Origin: DATKZB01 sp035528235
GTDB taxonomy: Bacteria > Planctomycetota > Phycisphaerae > FEN-1346
Direction: 5' to 3'
NCBI GenBank assembly: GCA_035528235.1
Contig: DATKZB010000070.1
Location: 1 to 34,310, forward strand
Length of the DNA: 34,310 nt
Part shown: in pieces, positions 8,228 to 17,237 of the stretch
How the letters are laid out: every line of letters begins with the position of its first letter
How positions within the stretch are numbered: position 1 is the first letter of the stretch
Position numbers and translations under genes: made by a program
The notes under the pieces: generated by a model
Database searches by the model: none
What the model was told of the DNA's origin: nothing
The model's input: only the letters and a program-made list of their open reading frames with translations

Positions 8228-8578
8228 TCAACCCAAGCGTTTGGCGACCATCGCCAGGTACGACTCGGCGTAGGGGTGGCCGACGAGCTTCGGGCACTTG
8301 GTGAACATCTTGCAGCTCGTGCCGCAGTAGTCGATCTTCTTCATCGCCGCGCACTTCAGCACGGGGCACGGCTTCTTCTCGACCATCTCGGCACTGGCCT
8401 CTGTGCCCGAGGCGCAGCCCTTGCACTTCCCGGCCTTCATGAGCGGGCACGTGGTACACGCCAGGCCGCAGGCCCCGATCATCTTCGGGTCGCCCTTCTC
8501 GCCGGCGAGGGCGGCCACAGGAAGGCTTGCTACCCCAGCGGCCGCACCAGCCAGGAACCGACGTCGCGACAGGTCCAT
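8228..8578 (-). CDS. Tat-exported cysteine-rich protein (DUF3795-like)
   Basis: 116 residues. The start MDLSRRRFLAGAAAGVASLPVAALA is a twin-arginine signal, so the protein is probably exported folded, which fits a metal-binding product. The mature part has ten cysteines (37, 41, 44, 52, 55, 71, 76, 85, 89, 95), starting with CGLACTTC and KCKGC, as in DUF3795-type proteins, which are presumed Fe-S or zinc binders. Start ATG 8578 has AAGGAGA seven bases upstream. It belongs to the leftward cluster; the gaps on both sides (about 150-170 bases) are larger than elsewhere in the cluster and could hold extra promoters, but none is obvious. Confidence 0.72.
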   Translation of the reverse strand: MDLSRRRFLAGAAAGVASLPVAALAGEKGDPKMIGACGLACTTCPLMKAGKCKGCASGTEASAEMVEKKPCPVLKCAAMKKIDYCGTSCKMFTKCPKLVGHPYAESYLAMVAKRLG

Positions 8579-8748
8579 GGTGCGTCTCCTTTCCCGAGAA
8601 ACAAGATGAGAGGCCTCCCAGGGCGGGACCATCCCGCCCCCTCGCCCCGAACGGCGAACCGGCCACCAGGGCCGGTCCCGTGAGAACTCAGTCTGTGATC
8701 GTTCGCGTCCCGTCCGGCGACCGCGCTGCGGCGCGTTCGAGACCGCGG

Positions 8749-9600
8749 CTATGGCAGAGAGAGGCCCGCGCCGATGGTCTCGACGCGGCCGTGCCAGCGC
8801 TGCGCCAGGTGCGCGATCGCCTTGTCGCCGGTGCAGTGGCCCGCCCAGACTTCGCGCGAGCCGGCGGCGTCGAGGGCCGCCGCGGCCGCCTCCAGATCGC
8901 CCCGCGAGGCACCCTTCAGGTGCAGCCCCCCGACGACCACGGCCACGGGCTCGCCGCCGGTCAGTTGCCGCGCGTGGGCCAGCGTGTTCTCCAGGCCGCG
9001 GTGACAGCATCCGGTTGCGAGGAGCCAACCGGCGGGCGTGCGGGCGAGGAGAAACATCTCGTCGGTGAAGTCGTCCGGCTGCGGGCCGCCGTCCGAGTCG
9101 GCCAGGAAGCCGTCCTGGGCCGCCGCCGCCGGGCCGGGGATGGGGCCGCTGAGGACGACGCCTTCCGGCAGAAGCAGCGGGCCGGCCACCGGTTCGCGCG
9201 CGGCCGACTCCAGCGCCCGGCGGCTCTCGCCGGGCATGCCGATGGATTTCCTGATCCCCCAGCGCTGGCCCCATCGCGGGGCCGTGCATCGCCAGTGGTA
9301 GTACACGCGGGCCGACGGCGCTCGGGCCAGAACTGCCGGCAGACCGCCCGTGTGGTCGTAGTGGCCGTGGCTGAGGACGACGGCGCTGACGCGGGCCAGA
9401 TCGACGCCCAGCGCGGCCGCGTTCGCGGCCAGGACGGCCGGCGTAGCCCCCGTGTCGAAAAGGACTGTGCCCCGCTCCGTCTCCAGGAGCAGGGCAAGGC
9501 CATGTTCCGCGGCCAGTCTGCCTGCGCGGCACGTGTTCTCGACGAGCACGGTGAGGCGGAGCGGCTGCGTAGGGCATGTTGCGCCAAGGGCGTCGCTCAC
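8749..9600 (-). CDS. MBL-fold metallohydrolase (COG1237-like)
   Basis: 283 residues of the metallo-beta-lactamase fold. The metal ligands are clear in SHGHYDHTGG (His78, His80, Asp82, His83), with further ligand motifs in CCHRGLENT and GHCTGDKA. It resembles the group annotated as 7,8-dihydropterin-6-yl-methyl-4-(beta-D-ribofuranosyl)aminobenzene 5'-phosphate synthase, which is often found next to NifX/ORP-type and redox genes; the true substrate is unknown. Its GTG start overlaps the stop of the upstream membrane-protein gene in a GTGA, so the pair is translationally coupled. Confidence 0.85.
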   Translation of the reverse strand: MSDALGATCPTQPLRLTVLVENTCRAGRLAAEHGLALLLETERGTVLFDTGATPAVLAANAAALGVDLARVSAVVLSHGHYDHTGGLPAVLARAPSARVYYHWRCTAPRWGQRWGIRKSIGMPGESRRALESAAREPVAGPLLLPEGVVLSGPIPGPAAAAQDGFLADSDGGPQPDDFTDEMFLLARTPAGWLLATGCCHRGLENTLAHARQLTGGEPVAVVVGGLHLKGASRGDLEAAAAALDAAGSREVWAGHCTGDKAIAHLAQRWHGRVETIGAGLSLP

Positions 9601-10280
9601 GGCTGTCGCCGTCCTTTCCCGAACTGGCGCCCTCGCCCTTTGCCACCGCCCAGTTGCGGGTAGTCCTTCTGGAGTTCACGGAAGATGGCCGCCGCAGTGG
9701 TGTGGTTGGCCTCGGCAACGCGGCTAAGGGAATCCTGGGGGCTGCCTATGCTGTAACCGCGCTGTCGCAGCGCCGCAACCAGTGTTTCTGACAGGACACC
9801 TGCCCGCGCGGCCAAGTCCTCCAGGGAAGCCTCCTCGGCGAGATCACGGGGGGCGTCGGACAAGGCCGCGGTCCAGGCGTCCTTGATCTGGTCGTTCCAC
9901 GCCATCACGGTCGCCATTGGCGGGAACCGCAGGATCGCGCCCGCGGATAGGACTGCTATCAGTACGACCGCCAGAAGCAGTTCCTTCCAGAGAGGAATCC
10001 TGGCCTCGGCCTTCACGTGGACGTAATGCCAGAGGGGCCGCCAGTTCAGGACCAGGTGGATCGTTCCGAAGACCACGAAAGCACACCCCGTGAGGACGTG
10101 AAGGGCGACCCACTCCGTGCGAAGAAGGTTCATCACCTGCCAGCCGGACCAGTTGGCGTCCCGGCCTCGGGGTGCCGCGTAGAGGACGGCGCCGGAGGCG
10201 ATCAGGACCAGGAAGAACAGCGTCACAGCAAAAGATGTAAATCCCCGCAACGAGAAGAACTTCCTCTTGGCCGCGGCCAT
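9597..10280 (-). CDS. DUF4405-type membrane protein
   Basis: 227 residues. Three membrane segments (about residues 12-35, 57-80 and 97-118), with His in WVALHVLTG and TIHLVLNWRPLWHYVH, match DUF4405 proteins, small relatives of cytochrome b that may bind haem. A ~90-residue soluble C-terminal region follows (SLEDLAARAGVLSETLVAALRQRGYSI, then a basic Gly/Lys/Arg tail), probably helical. Start ATG 10280 has AAGGAG upstream. Within the ORP cluster it is the only clear membrane component and could tie the soluble Fe-S ATPases to membrane electron transfer (inference). Confidence 0.75.
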   Translation of the reverse strand: MAAAKRKFFSLRGFTSFAVTLFFLVLIASGAVLYAAPRGRDANWSGWQVMNLLRTEWVALHVLTGCAFVVFGTIHLVLNWRPLWHYVHVKAEARIPLWKELLLAVVLIAVLSAGAILRFPPMATVMAWNDQIKDAWTAALSDAPRDLAEEASLEDLAARAGVLSETLVAALRQRGYSIGSPQDSLSRVAEANHTTAAAIFRELQKDYPQLGGGKGRGRQFGKGRRQP

Positions 10281-10397
10281 GACTAGCTCCTTGCCCCCCA
10301 AGCAGGGGCGGCTTTTCTTTGCCGCTTCGCCGCCCTTACTCGATGCGTGCACAGGCAGGCGGTGGCCAACGCACCGGCGAGGTCGCTGCCCGCAGCC

Positions 10398-11621
10398 TCA
10401 ATGGTCGCAGACGTTCTGGCCGGTGTTGAGCGTCCCGGCCAGGTGCAGCCGCACAAGGTCTTCGGCCGGGGATGACTCGGCGCCGACAACGACCTGGATG
10501 CCGTTTTCGGCGAACAGCCCCTGGGCTCGCTGGCCCATGCCGCCGGCGATGATGACGCTCACGCCTTGTTCCTTCAGCCACCGGGGCAGCACGCCCGGCT
10601 CGTGGGCCGGCGGCTCGAGGGCTTCGGTGCGGCCGACCTGGCCGTTCTCGACATCAATCAGCGTGAATACGTCGGCGTGGCCGAAGTGCATGATCAACCG
10701 GCCGTTCTGCGTAGGAAGCGCGTAGCGCATGGTACCGTCACCTCCTTGGACAGGATTCTGTGAGACCGTGGTTTGCGAAACGGCTGCGGGGGCCTGCGTG
10801 GCCACCTCGCGGGCCAGGGCGATCGCATGTTCGGCCGTGGGGCCTTGCTCGTCAAGGAATGCTTCCAGCCGCCCCTGGTCGCAGGCGTCCTGGAGGGCCG
10901 GGTCGAACGGAACCTCGGCCAGCAGCCGGACGTCGGCCGGCCGGGCGTCTGCGGCGGCGCGGAAGAGCGGCACGTGGGCCCCGCACGTCGGGCACCGCAT
11001 CGTCCCCATCGTCTCCACGAGGCCGAGGATCGCCAGCCCCATCTGCCGGCAGAACGAGACGGCCTTGCGGACATCGGCCATGGCCACCTCCTGCGGCGTG
11101 CCGACCATGACGACCTCCGCGGTCGGCACCACCTGGCCGATCGTGAGCGGCTCATCGCCCGTGCCGGGAGGGCAATCGAGGACGAGGACGTCGAGGTCGC
11201 CCCACGCCACGTCGCCCAGGAGTTGGTTGATGACGCCGATCTTCATGGGCCCGCGCCAGATGACGGCCTGGTCGCCCTGGGCCAGAAGGAGCCCCAGGCT
11301 CATGACGAGGAGGTTGGGGCCCAGCCGGATGGGTTGGAGTTGCCCGCCGATGGTGGAGGCCTGCACCTCGCGGATGCCCAGGAGTGTCGGCACGCTGGGG
11401 CCGTGGAAATCCACGTCCAGGAGTCCTGTCTTCAGGCCCTGCCGCGCCAGCCCAAGGGCCAGCAGAGCGGCGACGGTGCTCTTGCCGACGCCGCCCTTGC
11501 CGCTCATGACGGCAATAACGCGGCCGATGTGCCGCAGGTTCTCGTCTCGGCGGCGCTCGGTCTCCTTGCGCGGGTCGGGCTCGCACGCTCCGCCGCGGGG
11601 GCTACGTTGTTTCGCGTCCAT
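10398..11621 (-). CDS. MrpORP: Mrp/NBP35 Fe-S carrier ATPase fused to a NifX/orange-protein domain
   Basis: 407 residues. Residues ~30-285 are an Mrp-type P-loop ATPase (MSGKGGVGKSTVA, DVDFHGPS, DCPPGTGDEP, and the cluster-binding CPTCG). After a Gln/Ala linker, residues 298-407 are a NifX/NafY-fold domain (MRYALPTQNGRLIMHFGHAD...). Mrp proteins load Fe-S clusters onto targets; the ORP domain binds a Mo/Cu-type cluster in Desulfovibrio, where the same fusion (MrpORP) is known. No stop codon separates the two domains, but a perfect ribosome-binding site and ATG lie exactly at the domain border (see 10738-10747), so a separate 110-residue ORP protein from 10730 may also be made. The start at ATG 11621 has GGAGAGGTG in front. 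Confidence 0.87.
   Translation of the reverse strand: MDAKQRSPRGGACEPDPRKETERRRDENLRHIGRVIAVMSGKGGVGKSTVAALLALGLARQGLKTGLLDVDFHGPSVPTLLGIREVQASTIGGQLQPIRLGPNLLVMSLGLLLAQGDQAVIWRGPMKIGVINQLLGDVAWGDLDVLVLDCPPGTGDEPLTIGQVVPTAEVVMVGTPQEVAMADVRKAVSFCRQMGLAILGLVETMGTMRCPTCGAHVPLFRAAADARPADVRLLAEVPFDPALQDACDQGRLEAFLDEQGPTAEHAIALAREVATQAPAAVSQTTVSQNPVQGGDGTMRYALPTQNGRLIMHFGHADVFTLIDVENGQVGRTEALEPPAHEPGVLPRWLKEQGVSVIIAGGMGQRAQGLFAENGIQVVVGAESSPAEDLVRLHLAGTLNTGQNVCDH
10738..10747 (-). promoter_or_regulatory. Strong internal ribosome-binding site inside the MrpORP gene
   Basis: AAGGAGGTGA, the full complement of the 16S anti-Shine-Dalgarno sequence, lies 7 bases before the in-frame ATG at 10730, which begins the NifX/ORP domain. 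The same bases also encode the linker (VQGGDG) of the fused protein. This can give a stand-alone ORP protein from the same message. Confidence 0.7.
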
Positions 11622-11647
11622 CACCTCTCCAAGTGGTTGTTGCTCGG

Positions 11648-12010
11648 CTACCAATGCCCTTCGACGTTGGCGGTGGGGGCCTCCTGAAGCCGGCCTTCCC
11701 GAAGCGCGCCGACGGCCTCGGCCACGGTGCCTGCGGCGCCGAGGAAAACCTTGATGCCTGCCGCCTGCAGAACGCGGAACGCCTTCGGCCCGCAGTTGGC
11801 GCACAGGACGGCGTCCGGTCCCAGGGAGGCGATGGCCTGGCCGGCCTGGACGCCGGCCCCTTGCGCGGCCTGCTTGTTCTGCGCGTTGGGCACGCTGGCG
11901 AGCACGGCCTCCGTCTCGCTGTCGACCAGCACGAAACAGGCCGCGCGGCCTAGGCGCTCGTCCACCCGAGCGTCCAGCCGAGGGGCCTCGGCGGGGATGC
12001 ATACTTTCAT
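11648..12010 (-). CDS. NifX/orange-protein-fold (dinitrogenase Fe-Mo cofactor type) protein
   Basis: 120 residues with the NifX/NafY fold: MKVCIPAEAPRLDARVDERLGRA at the start, SLGPDAVLCANCGPKAFRVL in the middle and a GIKVFLGAAGTVAEAV strand-helix near the end. These small proteins bind metal clusters; this one has CxxC (CANC), often seen in the ORP-cluster members. Start ATG 12010 has AAAGGAGC upstream. It lies between the fused MinD ATPase and MrpORP, 26 bases before the latter, and is probably a cluster carrier for that system. It is not evidence of nitrogen fixation. Confidence 0.85.
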   Translation of the reverse strand: MKVCIPAEAPRLDARVDERLGRAACFVLVDSETEAVLASVPNAQNKQAAQGAGVQAGQAIASLGPDAVLCANCGPKAFRVLQAAGIKVFLGAAGTVAEAVGALREGRLQEAPTANVEGHW

Positions 12011-12067
12011 GGTTCTCGCTCCTTTCCAAGGTAACAGGTCCGCTTGCCGTTCTTCGACAACGCGTCG

Positions 12068-13927
12068 CTACGGTCTGACCGCCGACGCTTGGTTCGCCGT
12101 CGTCCTGGCGGCCTCGAGACGGGCGAGGATAGTGCCGCACACGTTCCGCAGGGCCTCTGCGCCGGGCCCGTCGCCCAGGGCCGGCACGACCGAGCGGCTG
12201 AGGTTCTCCGGCACGTTGCGGTCGAACGGGACTTCGCCGACGACCTCGATGTCCCGCCGGCGGCACAGGCAGCGAATCTCCTCCGCCACACGGGCGCACA
12301 GGTCGGCCTTGTTGATGACCGCCATCGCCGGAATCCGGAACCAGGCCGCCAGGTCCAAGACACGTTCCATGTCGTGCAGGCCGCTCAGCGTCGGCTCGGT
12401 GACGACGACGGCCAGGTCGCAGCCCGTCAGGCTGGCGTTGACGGGGCAGCCCGTGCCGGGCGAGGCGTCGATGAGAAGGTGCTTCGCGTCCTCGCGGGCG
12501 GCGGCTTCGTCGGCCAGGGTTCGGACCAGGGTGACAAGCTTGCCGCTCGCCTCGCCGCCGGCCAGGAGGCTTCCCCGTGCCATCGGGCCCCAGTCCGTCG
12601 TGCCCACATGGGCGTGGCCCGACAGACGCGGGTGGATGCGGACGGGCATCTCGTCGGTTCCGGCCAGCGGGCACACGAGGGCACACAGGCCGCATCCCTC
12701 GCACCGCAGGGGGTCCACGGTGGCCCGGGGGGTGAGCGTGATGGCGTCGAAGCGGCACTCGTTGGCGCAGACGCCGCACCCGCGGCACATCTGCGGGTCG
12801 ACCACGGCCAGCCAGGAGCCGCTGAACACGTGGCCTTCCTCGTCGCGAGGGAAAAGCACCAGGTGCAGATTGGCGGCATCGACGTCGCCATCGGCCACCG
12901 CGAGTCCCTGCCCCAAAACCGCGAGCGAGGCCGCCAGGCTCGTCTTGCCTGTGCCACCCTTGCCGCTGACCACGGCGACGCGGGTAAGAGGCTTGGCGGC
13001 GGGGTCGGCGGGCCTGCGCGCCGGCGGCTGTTCCTCAAGCAGGTCCTGTGCTTCGGATAGCGGTCGCGCGGCAGGACGGCGGCAGGGCAGGGAGCCGGTG
13101 CGAACCGCTTCGGCCAGCGTGTCGAACATCTCGGCGTACCGGGGGTTCGCGGCGTACAGCAAATGCCCCTCGGCGTAGGCGCCGGCGATGGCCATATCAT
13201 GCGGCACTTCGAGCACGATGGGGATGCCGCAGAGGTTGCAGAACCCGCGCACGTCGGCCCCGCCGATGTCGCAGCGGTTCAGGATCACCGCGTGCGGGAT
13301 GGCCAGGTGTTCGACCAGGCCGATGGCCTTCTCGAGGTCCGACAGGCCGAACGGCGTCGGCTCGGTCACCAGGAGACACAGGTCGGTCCCCCGGAGGGCC
13401 TCGGTCACGGCGCACGAGCAGCCGGGCGGACAGTCGAGGATGGTATGGGCTGCAGCCGGTGCCGCTTCCTTCACCTGCGCGATGACGGCCGAGGCGCGGA
13501 CCTGCCCCACGGCCAACTCGCCATCGGCAAAGGGCAGCCACTGGCCGCGCGCCACCCGGTACCGTCCGACCCGCACGTGGCCCAGTACGTGCGTCGTCCA
13601 CCGCAGCGCTTGCGACGGGCACGCCTCCAGGCACGCCCCGCACGAGTGACACAGTTCGTTGAAGACCAGGACGCCCGACTTCAGCGCCGCCAGGGCGCTG
13701 AAAGCGCAGACCTTGGCGCAGGCCCCGCAACCCGTGCAGGCATCGGTGGCCTTCGGCACATCGCTGACGGCCGGCTGCTGGTCGGCGATCTCGGGCTTCA
13801 GGAAGAGGTGCCCATTGGCGCCTTCCACGTCGCAGTCCACGTAAGCGGCACCCAGCGCCGCCGCCAGGTTCGTGGCGACGAGCGTCTTACCGGTTCCGCC
13901 TTTGCCGCTGGCAATGGCCAGGATCAC
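12068..13927 (-). CDS. Tandem fusion of two MinD-type ATPases, each with a 2[4Fe-4S] ferredoxin insert
   Basis: 619 residues. First unit (1-280): P-loop SGKGGTGKT (7-15), ferredoxin motifs CTGCGACAKVC (64-74) and CHSCGACLEAC (93-103), DCPPGCS, and a TEPTPFGLSDLEKA segment. A Pro/Ala-rich linker covers ~281-313. Second unit (315-619): P-loop SGKGGTGKT (321-329), CRGCGVCANEC (381-391), CEGCGLCALVC (409-419), DASPGTGCP. In Desulfovibrio ORP loci these are two separate neighbouring genes; here they form one chain with no internal start signal. The protein should be a soluble, nucleotide-dependent electron or cluster carrier. Start GTG 13927 follows GGAG and lies 4 bases after the methyltransferase stop, so it is in the same operon. 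Confidence 0.9.
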   Translation of the reverse strand: MILAIASGKGGTGKTLVATNLAAALGAAYVDCDVEGANGHLFLKPEIADQQPAVSDVPKATDACTGCGACAKVCAFSALAALKSGVLVFNELCHSCGACLEACPSQALRWTTHVLGHVRVGRYRVARGQWLPFADGELAVGQVRASAVIAQVKEAAPAAAHTILDCPPGCSCAVTEALRGTDLCLLVTEPTPFGLSDLEKAIGLVEHLAIPHAVILNRCDIGGADVRGFCNLCGIPIVLEVPHDMAIAGAYAEGHLLYAANPRYAEMFDTLAEAVRTGSLPCRRPAARPLSEAQDLLEEQPPARRPADPAAKPLTRVAVVSGKGGTGKTSLAASLAVLGQGLAVADGDVDAANLHLVLFPRDEEGHVFSGSWLAVVDPQMCRGCGVCANECRFDAITLTPRATVDPLRCEGCGLCALVCPLAGTDEMPVRIHPRLSGHAHVGTTDWGPMARGSLLAGGEASGKLVTLVRTLADEAAAREDAKHLLIDASPGTGCPVNASLTGCDLAVVVTEPTLSGLHDMERVLDLAAWFRIPAMAVINKADLCARVAEEIRCLCRRRDIEVVGEVPFDRNVPENLSRSVVPALGDGPGAEALRNVCGTILARLEAARTTANQASAVRP

Positions 13928-13931
13928 TGTC

Positions 13932-14468
13932 TCAACTCCGCTCCACTGGCTTGAAGCCGTATGTGCCCTTGAAACTGCCGGAAGCCTCGAAAAGTCCGTC
14001 TGATGAGACCGCCGAGATGATGGCGGTCTCTCTCATGTGATGGTCGTCCACCCAAAGCAGGCCCTCCCGCTTGAGCGCCCGGTAAAGGCTCGCGATGACC
14101 TTGGCCGGATCGGCCAGCAGGTGAAGCACGTCGTGCAGGATCGCGACATCCACGCTCCCGTTCGGAACGTCCGCCGCGCTGTCGGCAAGGACCGTCGTGA
14201 TATTTCCAAGGCGCCGCTCCTCGGCGACCCTTTGCACCGCGCTCGCGGCGACAGGGTTGACGTCCAGGGCATAGACCTTCCCGGTCGGACCGACGAGCCG
14301 CGCCGCGGCGAGGGAGTAGCCTCCAGGGCCGCATCCGAAATCGAGAACCGTATGCCCCGGCAGGATACCCATCCGGCGCAGGACCGCGTCGGGCGGCGCC
14401 ACGAGGTCGCGGATCCGGAACACGAACGACATGAAGCCGAACGCCAGCCGTCCCTGCGGTCGGGTCAT
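13932..14468 (-). CDS. Class I SAM-dependent methyltransferase
   Basis: 178 residues. The SAM-binding motif VLDFGCGPGGYS (41-52) and the following strand KVYALDVNP mark a class I methyltransferase of the ubiE/Methyltransf_11 type; DVAILHDVLHLLADP is motif IV. The substrate is unknown. Small methyltransferases of this sort are common neighbours of NifX/ORP genes in anaerobes. Start ATG 14468 has GGAGG six bases upstream. The last four bases before the next start leave no room for a separate promoter, so it is co-transcribed with the fused ATPase. Confidence 0.85.
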   Translation of the reverse strand: MTRPQGRLAFGFMSFVFRIRDLVAPPDAVLRRMGILPGHTVLDFGCGPGGYSLAAARLVGPTGKVYALDVNPVAASAVQRVAEERRLGNITTVLADSAADVPNGSVDVAILHDVLHLLADPAKVIASLYRALKREGLLWVDDHHMRETAIISAVSSDGLFEASGSFKGTYGFKPVERS

Positions 14469-14506
14469 CCACCGCCTCCACCGCCTACCTGGCGTATCCT
14501 TCACGG

Positions 14507-14755
14507 CTACCCCTGGCGCGCGAGAGCTGCGCCGCACTTCGGGCATTGGATCTGGGCGCATGGCACGCCGCGCTGGTGTGGAACCGTGGCTCCGCACTGG
14601 GGGCAGACGCACGCGCCGCCGGGTCCGGCGGCGCGAGGGCCGCCCATGCGTCCACCGCCGCCTCTGCCGGCACCGGCGCCCCCGCCTCGGCCGCCTCCCA
14701 TCCCGGTGCCGCCGCGGCCGGCGCCTTGCCCACCTCGTCCCTGTCCCAAGGGCAT
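14507..14755 (-). CDS. Small Gly-rich protein with C-terminal zinc ribbon
   Basis: 82 residues. The first ~45 residues are nearly only Gly, Arg, Ala and Met; residues 49-75 contain CVCPQCG and CPKCG, a rubredoxin/zinc-ribbon type four-cysteine site. Such short Gly-rich/zinc proteins often accompany ORP and DUF5320 genes; their function is unknown. Start ATG 14755 has AAGGAGA with 7-base spacing. The gene was accepted because of this site, its position in the operon and the paired CxxC motifs, despite low complexity. Confidence 0.72.
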   Translation of the reverse strand: MPLGQGRGGQGAGRGGTGMGGGRGGGAGAGRGGGGRMGGPRAAGPGGACVCPQCGATVPHQRGVPCAQIQCPKCGAALARQG

Positions 14756-14856
14756 TGTGAAGTCTCCTTGTGTGTACACCGCCCCAAAGGGCACGCCGGC
14801 GGCGCAGGCCGCGATCGGCAGGGCGCGCTTCGGAGTCGCGCACGGCCCCCGACCCG

Positions 14857-15246
14857 TCAGTCCTTGTCGGCGCTCTGAGCGGCCTGGAGTTCTCCGAGCC
14901 GCTTCTGGATCTCGTCCAGGGCGCCCCGGAAGTAGTCGGCCTGCGATTTGAGGGCGTCGAGTTCGGCCTCCCTGGGCATCGCCGGCGCGTACGCCGTGGC
15001 TCCGTAGGGCGGAACCGCGCCCATGGTGGGACCCCAACCAGCCCGGGCCCAGCCCGGCATGCCCGTGGCCCAGAACATGTTGCGCTGGCCACGTCCGCCG
15101 CCTCGGCCCCGGAAGCCGCGGCCGAAGAAGCCCCGACCGCCCACCGGGTTCATGAATCCTGGCGCGGGGTAACCCGCGCAGTATCCCGCTCCGCGGCCGC
15201 TCATCGGCCCCATTCCCATCGGACCCGTTCCGTCACCACCTGGCAT
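14857..15246 (-). CDS. DUF5320-type small protein
   Basis: 129 residues. The start MPGGDGTGPMGMGPMSGRGAGYCAG is the signature of DUF5320 proteins, which sit beside NifX/ORP genes in many anaerobes. A Gly/Phe/Arg-rich middle follows, and the C-terminal ~40 residues (EAELDALKSQADYFRGALDEIQKRLGELQ) are a short coiled coil. Function unknown; oligomerisation through the coiled coil is likely. Start ATG 15246 has AAAGGAG in front. Confidence 0.85.
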   Translation of the reverse strand: MPGGDGTGPMGMGPMSGRGAGYCAGYPAPGFMNPVGGRGFFGRGFRGRGGGRGQRNMFWATGMPGWARAGWGPTMGAVPPYGATAYAPAMPREAELDALKSQADYFRGALDEIQKRLGELQAAQSADKD

Positions 15247-15277
15247 GATCGTACTCCTTTCTGGTTTTCGTGTTCCG

Positions 15278-15658
15278 TTACTGGCGTCTGCATCCCCGGC
15301 CGCGCCGGAAGCGGCGCCTCGCGCCGGAGCATCCCGGCATCTGGAAGGCCGGCGTGGTGAGCGTTCCCTCGACGTAGGCCTTCAGCACGTCGTCCACCGG
15401 ACCGGCGATGAAGGGCATGAGGTGGACGCCGGCCATGCGGACCATGGCCGCGACCGGCCGCGAGACCGCGCCGCAGATGAGCGTGCCCACGCCCAGGTCC
15501 TTCAGTTGCTGGACGCGGCGCGTCGGCTCCTGGTCGCTGAGCAGCGCTTCGCCGCTGGCCTCGACTTGGTGGCCGGAGACCTCGAAGAGCAGCACCTGTC
15601 GCGCCGTGTCGAACACCGGCGAGACGCGACCCTCCCAGGCTGCCACAGCGACCTTCAT
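15278..15658 (-). CDS. NifX/orange-protein-fold protein, first gene of the sigma-54 operon
   Basis: 126 residues. MKVAVAAWEGRVSPVFDTARQVLLFEV is the conserved start of NifX/NafY-fold metal-cluster proteins, GVGTLICGAVSRPVAAMV is the second conserved block, and the C-terminal MPGCSGARRRFRRGRG tail is typical of the ORP-linked members. Probably a Mo/Cu- or Fe-S-cluster carrier. Start ATG 15658 has GGGAAGGA in front. It is the first gene after the sigma-54 promoter at 15685-15700, so it and the genes to its left should respond to the activator encoded at 15854-17230. Confidence 0.88.
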   Translation of the reverse strand: MKVAVAAWEGRVSPVFDTARQVLLFEVSGHQVEASGEALLSDQEPTRRVQQLKDLGVGTLICGAVSRPVAAMVRMAGVHLMPFIAGPVDDVLKAYVEGTLTTPAFQMPGCSGARRRFRRGRGCRRQ

Positions 15659-15684
15659 GCACCGTTCCTTCCCATGCTCCGAGG

Positions 15685-15700
15685 AGCAACGGGCATGCCA
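15685..15700 (-). promoter_or_regulatory. Sigma-54 (-24/-12) promoter of the ORP operon
   Basis: Reading leftwards: TGGCATGCCCGTTGCT, an exact match to TGGCAYRNNNNTTGCW with the invariant GG and GC in register. Transcription would start about 12 bases on (near 15674), leaving a ~16-base leader before ATG 15658. The divergence-free arrangement, with the sigma-54 activator gene directly upstream on the same strand, supports it. Confidence 0.88.
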
Positions 15701-15767
15701 AAGACGGCCTCGGGAAGGGATGGAGGCGCAAGCCCTGCAATATGGGGGACTTACGGGATTGTCGAAT

Positions 15768-15796
15768 CGCTGGCCAAGCGACGCCCTTGGCCAGCG
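15768..15796. promoter_or_regulatory. Perfect 11-bp inverted repeat, probable activator site
   Basis: CGCTGGCCAAG, seven bases, then CTTGGCCAGCG: a perfect dyad centred about 108 bases upstream of the predicted transcription start, the usual place for an enhancer site of a sigma-54 activator. It could instead be a terminator hairpin for the activator gene that ends at 15854, but no T-run follows on that strand. Confidence 0.55.
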
Positions 15797-15853
15797 GGGT
15801 CGCGGAAGTGCAACTGTGCAGGTGGACAGAGTCGCCCGAGTGCGACCCTCCGC

Positions 15854-17230
<1,377 letters not shown>

Positions 17231-17237
17231 GGTTCCT

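Noticed and set aside
10398..12788. A 796-codon frame that would extend MrpORP upstream through the NifX gene and part of the ATPase gene
   Set aside because: The extra 389 residues are out-of-frame translations of well-supported genes; ATG 11621 has a ribosome-binding site and begins the Mrp domain.
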